NCBI GenBank assembly: GCA_025531455.1
Contig: JAMYHL010000032.1
Span: 186,001 to 250,000, forward strand
DNA from: Apiotrichum sp. Y4204
Lineage: Eukaryota; Basidiomycota; Tremellomycetes; Trichosporonales; Trichosporonaceae
Direction of reading: 5' to 3'
DNA: 64,000 nucleotides
The stretch's first letter is position 1. Each line of letters starts with the position of its first letter. Of this stretch, positions 23,401 to 35,300 are shown piece after piece. The notes below the pieces were generated by a model. The model did not search any database. It saw only the letters and a program-made list of their open reading frames with translations, and was not told where the DNA came from. A program made the translations under genes and the position numbers.

Positions 23401-24480
23401 CTGTCGGTGGCCTTCGAATTCATGTAGATCTTGAAGGCCCTCGGGCAGAAGACCTCCTATGCGGTGTGCGTCATGTGTGCGTACCCTGGACAGCGAGATT
23501 TCCTTGATGGACGGACTCATATATGGCAGAATCCCCTCCATTACATGTCCCATGTTTCGTCCCTATGCGCTGTATTTGATCCGACCAGCCGCTAGCCAGG
23601 GACCTCCCTTACAAAGCATCCAGGGACTTCCCCGCTGGATCCGAGAGCGTTGGCAAGGAGAAATACGAGATGAAGGGTCGACATCTGCCTCCCCAGGCAA
23701 GGTCGGCCAGGTTGTTAGGTTCGCCTGCACGGGTACGTAACAGGACACAGGGACCGTTTCAGCACCGGAACCAAGTTCGCCGAGGAACACGAGCCACACG
23801 AGATCAACACTTTGTACATCTCGCACCTCAGCACCGCTGGAGCCAGGGAAGGACGCTCTGGATAGTGGAGGCAGCCATGGACATGCCTTCTTCTTGTTGC
23901 CCGCATGTGGCTTGCCCATCCGTTTGGAGCTCAGTGGGCTTTGCTCTCGCAAGGCCCTGGAAAGAAGTAAGGGACGGAAGGAGGTCTGTTACGTATAGCT
24001 CCAGGAAACTAAAAAGGTAGCTTACGGACGTTGGGGTGGAGAGCAAAGGAACCGAGAGGAACGAGGGACGAGGAGATCGAGCAGAGGCCGAGCTGGCCAA
24101 GACGTTTTGTGAAGAATCACCTCTCCTAACGCGCTTCACGATCCAGCTTCATGTTTGTATAGTTACCGCTTGGAACCAATTCGAGGCACAGTGACTATGG
24201 CAGCTCTCGCCTCTGCTCTTCAGCCGGCTTGCCTTGCCCGGCTCACGTCGCGCGCGGCCGGCATCCAGAAAAAAAAGTTCGTCATCATACACGCGAGAAG
24301 GCACCACCAGTATGGTACCCTAGCATGACTGGGTTAGTCGTCAACAGTCCAAACCTGACCTCTGGTCGGCTTGTTGCGAAAGAGATCTAGATCTCGACAG
24401 CATCAGTTTCTGCCCTTCGCCCACAAGCCCCGTGAATGAAACCGCAGCGCGCGGGACCCAAAGTCGACCGTGAACACCTG
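14455..24480. other. Gene desert A
   Basis: About 10 kb without a gene that I can support. ORFs are short, overlap on both strands and lack the coding bias of the neighbours; base composition is visibly less GC-rich than in the flanking genes. A few minus-strand stretches look more protein-like than chance (17729-18079, 18232-18549, 21098-21482), but I could not join them with splice sites into a gene and recognise no domain. No tRNA, LTR pair, reverse transcriptase or transposase motif was seen. Options are degenerate mobile elements, an intron-rich lineage-specific gene, or heterochromatin. Confidence 0.5.
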
Positions 24481-27217
24481 CCAGAGTGAGTTATAGGGAA
24501 ATCAGAAGTTGGCCACAAGACGCAACGACGTCAAAGTCGACGACAAACCGATCAACTACGGTCGATCAACACGATCAACCACCTTATCGCAGCTACCACC
24601 TCTCCACACGGCACGACCCTTTTTCCCGCCTCCGCGATCCACACCTCCCACACACCCACTCCCACACTCCCACAGGCTCTCATGCCCACAGGCTCCCAAG
24701 GCCTACAGAGCGCAACACACTCAACAGCCCAGTGCCAAACCGCAAACCCAAATCCTCGAACTCCTGCATCCTCAGTCGGAGTGCCCGCTCGTGATCAATT
24801 GACCGGGTATACCTGTATTAGGGCCGCCCCCTGGTTGATTGTACACACCTCAACTCGCGTCATCGCCGACAGACACGCGTTCAACGAAAGACAGTCGCTG
24901 TGACAAAGAGCACCTACCGGGTGAGCAAGTAGTGTCAGGAGAATACGAGCAAGTGAGAAGCACCACATCGTGTGCGTCTTGAATATTGGGCGGAAGAGCA
25001 AGGGTTAGAGAGAGACAAACGACAAACGCACCAAAAGGAGAGGTAGAGGAAGACACAACGACAAGGATCGAGTGAACGAGTGAGAGAAGGAGAAATTCAT
25101 CGCCCGGCACATTCATCACCGCCATCCTCATCGTCGTCCGGGATCTGTGCGACACAGTCCAGTACACGCAGACCTTGCCCTCCCGGTTCCTCTTTGCTTC
25201 TCATCACTTGCAATCTTGCGCCCTCGCTGGCCTGCGGCCTCGCCTGCACCCGCGCACACCTCGTGTCCGCCGATCCTCATCACCTCCACACATCGCCCAC
25301 ACTCTTGTGCACGCCGCACAATCATCTTTTCCCCCCACCATTTTGTGTCTTCTCTCCATCATACTCATATACTCCAGCGCTTTCAGCATCTCCATAATAG
25401 CAGCATCCACTTCACCATCGTCTTCTCTCACCTCTTCATCACCATTCGACTGTTTACACGACTCGTGCACATATCCCTTCCTCCAATCTCCCAACTGCCG
25501 ACTGCTTAACGTGCTGCCACCCAATCTTTCGGCCCATTCAGTCCCGAGCAGTTTGTTCTTCGCGAAAACGGTCCGAAGCCGGGCGAAACGCCAATCAAGA
25601 GTTGAAACACGAAGAGTCACTACGTCCAAATAAGTGCATCGCGCGCTATCGGCTCTTTGCGCTTCAGACTGGCAGCGAGTGACAACTTGCCCCTCACTAC
25701 CCCTCGGTGTTGGAGCCAATTGCAACGTGCAGCTGTCGCATACAGTGTCTTTCAAACTCGACGGTCTGTGCCATTCTGGTTCCCAAGAGTTGACTGTATT
25801 ACCAAAGTGAGTGTGATATCACCACTTGCATCTCATTGTAGTAGTAGCTCAAACATCGAACAAGTCGAACAAGACGAGTACGTACATGTCGCGCCCTGGA
25901 GAGGTTGGTTCCTCCGCTGCTTTGGTACCTTTGATTGTGGTCTGTCCCGGTGCTGGTGTTCCCCTGTCCCTCGCTACCATCCGCCTCGGAGGGTTACGAC
26001 ACCTATTTGCTCACTCAGAGTTCTTGCTGGAAACCACATCCGACTGGCCAACTGGCAGGCTCCGTGATCTGTGACCCACCAGACAGCAGGTCTCGAGGGG
26101 CTTTCCCAGGGTGGGGGGTCCGACATAACCAGACGAGCCTTTATGGTTTGTTTCCCGGTGTGTTCGGATTCATAACTATACAATTGTCGGCCGCTTGTTC
26201 GATGTCGCACAAAGGTCGCTTTGCATAGTGTACGACAACCTATTCAGACCCAAAAGCCCAAGCATATCCACCACCCATTACACCATCATAATTCACATTG
26301 CTCCCTGCACACCACCACCACCACATCACATTCTTCTCCCAACACCACACTGTCGCGCTGTCGCTGTTGCTTGTCAAGTGCGAGTACATGGACAAGTGAG
26401 ACGAGAGCACGAGAGTGAAAGAAGAATCAAAGGGAAGGAAAAAGTGGCGTCGTGGCCCGCCATTGTGGGGGTTCATGTAATGAGCGCGTTTCGTGTCATC
26501 ATCCCAACTCAACCCTATGCTGACTTGAGACAGCCACACTTTACCCACCACGTACCCCCATCCCTCCCTCCCATCATCCCCAGTCCTTTTACTCTATTCT
26601 TTGCCCTTCGTTTGGTGCTCTTCCTCTTGTTTTCCTTCTCCTACTTTACTGTCATCCGGCTCTCTCGCGCTGGCGTCCGACTACTTGCTCGCGGGCGTTT
26701 GACAAGGTCGGCACCCTCGGTTCGACACCCTTACACTGTCACACCAATCAGCAATCTCACTGGGTCTCAGGTTTCTTCGTTCTCCCTGGACCTCGACCAA
26801 CTCGCGTCGTGTCGTCGGCCTCCGTTACCTGTCCGCGGTTGTACGTTCACCTTTGTGCCTTCCAAAAACGTCTGGCTGTTTAGGATATTTGCACCTTAGG
26901 TCCACTGTCTCAAACCTCACACTTTGGCGCACAATTATACACGAGCGCGTCATCATCTTTTGACCTTTGTGTCTTGTTGCATTCCAAAAGCGTCCCACCC
27001 TAGACACCCGCGACGATTACGACGACCTTCACCAGTAAACACCCGCTGAGCGACCGGGGCCCAACGCCACAATCACGGCTGCCACAGATCCAGACTCGAG
27101 CTCGCACTCTTCGCTTTGCGTTTCATTGTTTCTGAACATCCACAACAGTCGCGGGGCTGCGCCACGAGGAAAACTCCTCTGGCATAGCTCCCGCATTTCT
27201 TCTAAAATCTCGACATC
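24481..27217 (+). promoter_or_regulatory. Long pyrimidine-rich region upstream of the velvet gene
   Basis: Repeated C/T-rich plus-strand blocks (about 24580-24680, 25090-25500, 26270-26350 and 26530-26700) with CACACCCACTCCCAC-like repeats. The translated ORFs are Ser/Pro/Thr/His-rich because of composition only. It resembles the leader of the Atf1-type gene and probably contains the promoter and a long, possibly spliced, 5' leader of the velvet gene with upstream ATGs. Confidence 0.45.
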
Positions 27218-29310
27218 ATGGACCGCCACGGACACCAATACGATCGCGACCCATATGGCGAGCGCACCTCACGCCCCCACGATTATGAAGAGAAATTCAG
27301 GATTCATGACTACGACGAGAGCTACAGGACCCCGCGAGCGCCTTCTTCTGCGGGGCCATCCGATCCTGTCGCTCATGGGACGCCTGGCGGGTATACCACA
27401 TATCCCTCATATCCAACACCTACTGGTCCCACCCATGCGGGGCCAAGTCGTTCGCCATACGAACGTTACGAGTACGAGTACACCCCTGTTGATCCGCAAA
27501 CATCGTCTCCGCAATGGGCAAGCTCCGGGGCCAGACCGACTCCATATCCTCCGCATCCCTATCCATCATCCTACTCATATCCATACCCACCTCCCAGTCC
27601 CCACAGCGCTGGTCATGCTACCGGTTCCCATTCAGAGCCACCTTGGGGTCATTGGGGCCCTCCATATTCAGCAGGAGGGCTAACCTATCCGGCAGCACCA
27701 GGTGGTCCGCCGCATTCCAGCATCCCGCGACACCCACCCGAACCGCGTGCGCCAACTCCACCACCACCAGCTTCACCTTCACAGATCCAACGTCCTCCCC
27801 CGCCTGCAACTGCCCCATCGCCCCCAGCGGAAAACGCTTCTCCATCGTCTGCTGCGGAATACCACCCAGGATTTCAGCCCGACTATGATCGGTCTCGGGC
27901 GAGTCGACGACCAGATTCGAGCGAGCCAAGTAGCACAGGTGGTGCAAGTGCCGTTGCGGGTAGCAGTGTCCGACCGCCTCCGACCGAGGCATATTTGATT
28001 CTCCGACCTCACCTTGTGCCCCGCGGCGGCTGGGAGTCGGGCTCTGAAGCATCCCAAACATCTGACTCTGGGTCGGGATGGACTTTTGAGCTTAATGTTT
28101 TGCAGCATCCAGAGAGGGGGAAGGCTCTAGGGGTCGAACACCTGCGAAGAGTGAGTCTGGGTTCATCCCTTCTAGCACGACGCCCTAGCTCACAAATGTA
28201 CAGGGCTGGCCGACTCTAACCCCACCCCTCATTATACAGCTTATTGTGAAGGACAAAGACGGTGAAGTCGTCCCCACGGAGTGAGCGGTTTCTCCCAAAA
28301 AGGGGGACCCTGAACAGTCCTGGGCTAACGTGGACAGCAATGCGGCACTTGCACGCAGACTCGTCCACATCACAATGAATGTGGAGCTTGTCGCCCCGGA
28401 TACTGGCGAATCCCGCTCCCTCATGCGTGTCCGCCCGCCGAGTCGTGCGTCCATTGGTTCCATTGCTGCAACGAACGGTCGAAATGCTCACTCTCCAGCG
28501 CGTGGCAACGTACAGCCGTACTACCCCGCTTCGGCCCCGCCGCCGTATTCTGTGCAGAAGACTCTCTTGGGTTCCTGTGTCCGGACCGCTCAGGTGTTAC
28601 ATCGCGAAGGCCGCAAAGGATTGTTTTTCATCTTCCAGGACATGGTACGTGCTGTTGAGCGTTCTGGATGGTGTGATTTTAGCGCCGATCTGTCGGGGAT
28701 CCGTCGGCAAATGAGGCTCGCCGCTTGGCCGCCTCACGCCTGGTGCCTCCGAGCCGAATGTGGCGGGAAGTCGTTTTACAAACACATGCTCGACTTTTTC
28801 GCTGACGTTGCAGATTGTCCGGCCAGAGGGACGCTATGCACTCGAAGGAAAGGTTCTCGACTTGGCTGGGTGCGTGTGAATTCCCCGTCCCCTTGTCCCT
28901 GACCCTTGTTGTTGGGGTTGGGGTTCAGTAGAGTTTCTGTGTGCCTGTATTCGTTATGCTCACCTAAATCCGCGTGGCACTCTACAGACCGCCACACATT
29001 GGTACCTCCATTGGCGTGACACGTCCGTTAGCGCATTGTCGCACCAACACCTTCGATGTCATGTGAGTTGGTATAGTGGCATCTATCCCCTGCTGGTAAT
29101 AGCGGCTAACGACCCTCTTACAGAGTGCCACAGGAGTACCCTGGTCCAGTGCCTATCACTCCCCTGTCGACCGAGTTTTTACGCCAGGGCGAGCGCCACC
29201 TGGGCGTGAGTGCCGCGCAGTTGGCAGCCAGTGCTAAACATAAGCGACGTCCCCGCAACGAAGATGGCGATTCTGATCAAGAAGACGCTGGCGAGCGGGA
29301 TAACTCTTAG
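27218..29310 (+). CDS. Velvet-domain transcriptional regulator
   Basis: Velvet proteins are fungal DNA-binding regulators, NF-kB-like in fold, that control development and metabolism and act as homo- or heterodimers. Six exons, 27218-28150, 28240-28280, 28338-28644, 28814-28869, 28988-29062 and 29124-29310, give 532 residues with all phases matching. Residues 1-285 are disordered, rich in Pro/Ser/Tyr (PYPPHPYPSSYSYPYPPP). The velvet domain follows: WTFELNVLQHPERGKALG, LIVKDKDGEVVPTD, RLVHITMNVELVAPDTG, the Tyr/Pro-rich insertion PYYPASAPPPYSVQ, KTLLGSCVRTAQVLHREGRK, GLFFIFQDMIVRPEGRYALE, and the C-terminal PLSTEFLRQGERHLG, equivalent to the STELSRCFARQG segment of other velvets. The tail is acidic. 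I cannot assign it to VeA, VelB, VosA or VelC. It is the only clear gene in a 28-kb stretch. Confidence 0.88.
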
Positions 29311-32300
29311 AGATCAAGCATGATATCTGTGGCATTGTTTTCTTAATTTACTATCATTTTGTTTATTTCATTCCAATCTCCTCAGCAAGCATGATCTATC
29401 GTTAATGTAGGATATCTGTGTAGGACCTAGGGGAACTCTCTCATTGGCAGCGCTTTTGCTTAGGGGCTGTAGTTACGCAGAGAGCCCAATGACCGCCCCC
29501 AGAACGACGACCATGAACCCTGACATTCCACGTCCTCTCGGTCACGCACAATTTGTGCTCCACGTACTGTATGTGGTAGAGTGCATCCAAACATACCCTG
29601 CCTCTTTGTTGAGGCCCACCGCCAGCATAGATGTAACTCCTAGATATAAAACTAAGCTCTTCACGAAGTAGAGCGTCCCATGTTAGTGGTGAAGCTAATC
29701 CGCACTCTATCTGGAGCGAGCCTGCTAAAAGCACAAGGATATATCCACAGTAGACGAGAAGTCACCGACCTCGTAAAAGAGGCAAACGAGCTAGTGAAAG
29801 AACGATATATATCTCGGGACGGGAAATATGTCACTGGCAGACGCGGTATTCCGGCCATCCTTACGATTCACACAGTACTCACTCAATTTTCGATAATCCC
29901 TCGTGATATCGAGAGCTGAGAACCTCACGTTGATCATAGATTTCTGCCGCCAATCTGTGGAACAAATATCGCCCAAACATTTCTAAGGCGCGGCTGAGTT
30001 GTTGAATTGGCCAGCTGGTGAATTACCTCGGGTCTCAGATAGCCCACCAGCCGATACTAACAAATTGGGAGCTGCTGAAACCCTCCAGTGCTACCGTGCT
30101 GAGACACATCTTGTTTCAACATGTCTCAGATTAGTGTATTGCGCGCAAAATGTCGACGGCAAGTGGCGCCACTAATGATGGTAGTAGATTGGTGTTTAGT
30201 AGACCGTTGGATGTTGACCGTATAAACAACTTTCTCGTGAAAAGCGGCCAGCAATGAGGTGGGCGAACCCGATATTGTCCTATGACTGTGGGTGAGTCGA
30301 TGTTGTTGACCAGAGAAAGCTGCACGCACTCCAACATTCCCACTCACAGGTTTCAACGAGGACATCGAAAGCCGCCATGACATTTGGAGATGAGCGTCCG
30401 TCCCTAGCACGACTCTATAGCCTGCAAAAATGACAGGCATGGCAAAAAGGCTAATCGTATCAGCTTCCAGATGACATTATTGGGAAGAATGGGTGAGTGA
30501 TGGTTTATGTGGAGGGAGGTGAGCAGGGGTTGGGAGGGGTGTGACTTGACGTCGTGTCGGCACAAGTGGAAGACGTGCCTTTCGAACCGCGGTGAGCTGA
30601 TAGTCAATCCAACAGCGTGCATCACGCAAGAGTCGAGGGAAAGGTCGTATGTTATTTGCCCAGCCATGTAGCTGGGGTCCAATGCGAAGGACGTTGTCGA
30701 TTTCAGTTCAGGACGATGCCGGCGCATACAAAACCGAAGTCGATAGCGGGATGATTGTTCCATACCCAGCGGACCGTCGTCCTCAAGCCTTCCAGAAATG
30801 TCTCCAATCGTCGGGCAATAGGGCAATAGTATACGGAAAAGAAACGCAGTATGGACTTACTCGTATTTATGTTCGACGCTTGTCTGGATCAGGTTCATGT
30901 CCAGGTCAAATGAATCTTCCGTGCCAGATGACAAGTTGCAATCTCTGCAGAACGAAAATGTATGAGACTACGCTCAAGGTCATCGTCTCATTGTCGTCTT
31001 GTGCAAATGTAATCAGAACCAATGCTTGCAGTACGAGCCAGTGATGAAGACTGTGGAGGAAGAACACACGACGGGTGGATAAACTTGGGGTACGAATGCG
31101 GCGCGGCTCGAGATGTGTGAAAGAAATGTCGCGATTTCGTCCCCATTGCCTGCAGACTCAGTAAGAACAAAGCTAAGAACTATGTACTCACCAGGCCAAG
31201 GTCCGAATGCATAAGAGCACAATGGGGTGGACAAGCACTTGTCCTCGAAGCATCGGTAGGCAGTGCAGACGTCCGAGTTGGTCCGCAGCACAGGGTGACA
31301 TCGACGTTGACGAGCTCCGCAGGTCGCGTGCGCTGTACCTCGTCAGGGAGCCTTAACGGGAGGCAGAAGCAGAATGTGCAGGCCAAGAATTACAAGGGCA
31401 GCGCCATGGCGGACGAGAACCACGGCGTGCTTCTCCACACCCGACGGTCCTGCCAGATGCACAACATCATCTGCACAAATTGGTCAGCGTCACCCACGCC
31501 AACAGTAACGCATTTAGGAACCAGAGGAAAGTAGAGTGTTTTGGGAGCAGACCGAGGGAAGAGAAGTTGTCGAAATGGAGAAGCAAAGGCTCACTTGCTG
31601 TGTCGACCGTGATCCCACGCTGGCAGGGGAGTCCTATGTCTATTTCGGGCGCTTTCTCTCCTCTGCAAGGTTCTCAACGCCGTTGCTCATGCATGAAATT
31701 GGTGATGTGGACGCGATGTTCGTTGTTGACGCCTCAGGGATGGTTCGCAACGTGATATCCTGCATTGGCGAGGCGGCGCGGAAGCATGGCCCGCAGTCGG
31801 CAAGGAGTTTGCCCTGCTCCTGAAATTGATTCTCATGTACTGATGCGCCGAAGGGCAGCGGTGTGGTCATCCGATGTGCAGACTCTGGGGTCGAGGGAGC
31901 GAGCATGAGGTGAGGGCGGGGTGTGTCAAGGCATTTACTTTTACGTCCTTGATTGATCTATCATATATCGAGTAAACCTGTCGCTACCAGTGGCTTCTGG
32001 GAAATGTTACCGACGTCTTGAACAGTTGTTGTTTGCATCAGAGCAAATTGTTGACTGTTGAGCGGAGTCGATGGCGTCCCTTATCGCCCAGAGGACTGAA
32101 TGTCGTCGACCAATGCCGGCGACCTCTTGGGCCCGTAAGGCAGCTCCTCAAAATTCGCTTCTCCCTTGTGGGCGGGGAGATGGCAGCATATGGCTCACTG
32201 GTTCTGTCACCAATTTCTTTCTGAATAACGATCAATTCAAAGGCCGCTCTGCCTCAGAGGCCCATGAAGGAAGTCAAGGTGGTGTTTAGTCAAAACCGCC

Positions 32301-35300
32301 TGGATCGTCATTCCATATCCAGACTTTGGCAGTTCAAGAAATTGTCACTACTGGTGCCAGAGGAATGCCGAACTGCTCTCAGCTTGCCGCTTGTCTTGTA
32401 CTACAGTACAAGGATAAGCCTGCCAGGACTTCCCTACAGGACGTTAAGGGCCTGGTAACCTCTCCTAAGGATTCCCAGGTCTTCTCCTCCAAGGGTTTGG
32501 GTTACCAGACGCCGAGCAAGTGAGACGATGAGAACATGTGGAGCTCAGCTTTGTTCTCCAAGTGCCGGCCGAAGTTTGTTGGCCACTGAAGTACTATACT
32601 TGTCCTTCGGCAATGTCGGTATCGAAAAGAAGCAAGCCTCCTTTTCAGAGAAGGTATGATTTGGCAGGAGGCTGAAACAATTCCAGGTCATGCGGCCAGG
32701 AGCGATGGTCACGGAACATGTTGTAATGACGTGCAAGACCAAGGCAGCGAAGGTCTGAAGGGATACAAGGGTCAGATGCGGTTGCCCATTGCGTATCCAG
32801 TATATGTTCTCCGTGTTCTGGGCGCCGAAGTCAATCCCTTCCGTCAGGGATCTCATCGACATCTCCTGCGACCAGGGACTGTGAGGAGCAGTTCGTTACC
32901 AGAGTGAGACATTCCACACTGCTCGGGCGAGTGCAATCCCCGAATATGGACGCAGCACGTCGGACAGGTTATCTCGGGTCATCGGAGGGAGGAATCGGAG
33001 GGTTAATATATTACCTGTGTGATTGTCGGACAACTGTATCAGTAATGTAGAACGACCTCCGTCAGCCACCCTTCTTTTGTTCACGGCGCTGTATGTATGG
33101 CTAGAAAAGGACTTACTTGCTTTGATGGTGTGGTCGTGGTCAAGACTACTGTATGGCGATATGCCTCTATCCCTAGGTGTGAACCTCGTGTCAGAGAAAG
33201 CAGGTGGAAATGCGCAGCGTGGGTATGTTCCACATGACGGTCATATTGACGCTCGTCCCCCGTATGACCCTTGGTCTCAGACGCCACCGAGTCATGGCCA
33301 CCAAATGGTGACTATCTGGTCCAGCTCAGTGGAGAATGTGTTCCCATGTCGCAGTACGCAGGAGACATGCTGAAGCAGAGTATGGTAGCAGCTTCGAGCC
33401 TTGGAACATAGCTGGCGTTGATGACTGATATCAACGTGTCCGTCTCTTGACCAGTCTTCCAGTTTTAGTGGACAGCTCTCAGCTGCTTTTATCGCCCAGC
33501 AGTTCATGTCGACCAGCTGCCATCTTGCACTGCATGCCCCCCACTTCGGGTCACGCCTGATATGTGAACTGGTAATGTTCAACCTACCACTACTCTGCTT
33601 TCCTCCCTCGGCACCAAAGGTCGGAGTGGCAAAGAGGCACCGGAGCCTCGTGGGAATGGGTTCTGGCATGGCGAACACGACCGACGCTGTCGTGAACATG
33701 AAATTGCTGATGGCACTTGGGAGCAGGTCACGCTCAGATCGCTCAAATTGTACCCCCAATGGAGAATTGACAGACGCCGTGAGGATACCCATTGTCGGCC
33801 AACACTCGTCCAACTCTTCTTACAGGGATTTTTGCTTATGATCCATCGGTAAGTCATCTTTCGTGCACCAACACATTCTGGGAGCCGTGAAGGATGGGAA
33901 CATGGGGCACAACGTAGTCAGAGGAAGCTAGGGCGGCTGCGTAAACAGCCAAAAGATGAGTTAACTCACACAGACACAGAGCAGCGGATGGAATGCTCCG
34001 GAATTCCGTGCAGGGTGACGAGTCCGCGAGAGAGCGTGATAGGCAAACCGAAGCTAAGCAACGTCGAGTGAGTCTCCTTCTGAGTTTTCAGATTGCCACA
34101 ATATGTGAAAGGGAAAAGATTGGAAGAGTTGAAGACAGGAGATTGGTTGTTGAAGTGCACATGGCACAGGTGGGAGGAAGGGAGTGGGGAGTGTGAGGTC
34201 TGAAGTGGACGGCGAGACTAAAGTGTAGGACAAAAGACCAAGCATGGAAAGAGGGGCTAGAGATGACTTGGTGAGCATCTCGTGCTGCCCGTTCTTCCGT
34301 GGAAGAGCAGGACAGCATGCAGCCTGGTGAGCGGCCAGACAATAGCTGGGAGAGGTATAAGGGTGATGGCGAGACAGGAAAAGGTAGTGGTGGTGTAGTG
34401 AGGGGTGGCAGATCTTCTCCACGCGCGCCCGAGAGATTCTCCTCATTCAACAAGGCTCTCTCTGACAACCACGCTGTGTAAAACACAAATCTAGCTCTTG
34501 CGGCTTTCCCCCGTACAGCTCGACTTGTCTGTCTGCATTGCTTATGCAGCCCTACAGGACGATACTGATGCATTTCAGATTGAGTCGCGATGATGGGTGA
34601 ATGGACTGGACAACGACATTGCGTTGGTCAAGTGCGGTGCACGGGTTGATAGCAGATTGGTGGACGCCCGGCCGATCTCCATCAGCCTGCCCTCCTCTGA
34701 GAAGCGCCACTTGGGAGCCTGATCACGGAGCTCCATGCTCAACGACTTGAACCTCCCTCACAGAGGACTCTAGCCATTCCAGATCCCCTCCGCCTCTCGG
34801 CGTCTTGACATTGAGCTTCGGCCACATCACGCGTCGTTCCTGCGCAGTTTCAAACTCCGCGGGCACGGCAAACGCGTCGATCACATCCACCACCCGTATG
34901 CTTGGGTGGCCTGCTCACCTGCCCTATTTTGCTAGAGGAACGGGGCGGGTGGATGATCGTGGGCGAGGGCGTGAAGACGGTGAAGTTGTGGGATCGCAAT
35001 CGACGGCTACAATGCCCAGTGACTGCTTAACAGCCGTGAGGTGTGGCTGAGCGATCATTGGTCGATTTCCCATCGGCATTCTTGACCGACGTTGTACAAA
35101 GCTGATGACCTGATTGCTGTGCTGATTTGGTCTGCGTCCTCTCCCTTCAAAACCTGCTGGCCTGCTGAAAACAGTGCACATCCAGCCTGTCGTAACGACC
35201 ACAGACTCCAACTGACATGACAAGTAGAAAAAAAAATCGTTTGTGTTTGTCACCACTAACCCGCAATATTCGGCAGTACACAGCATGCCAAAGCAACAAC

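Noticed and set aside
24500..24720. CACACCCACTCCCAC-type repeats considered as telomere-like or CRISPR-like arrays
   Set aside because: Units are irregular, lack unique spacers and are simply C/A-rich leader DNA; CRISPR is also not expected in a fungal nucleus.
26195..26899. 234-codon plus-strand ORF upstream of the velvet gene
   Set aside because: The amino-acid pattern only mirrors C/T-rich composition, with no domain and no splice link to the velvet gene; it is treated as leader or promoter DNA.
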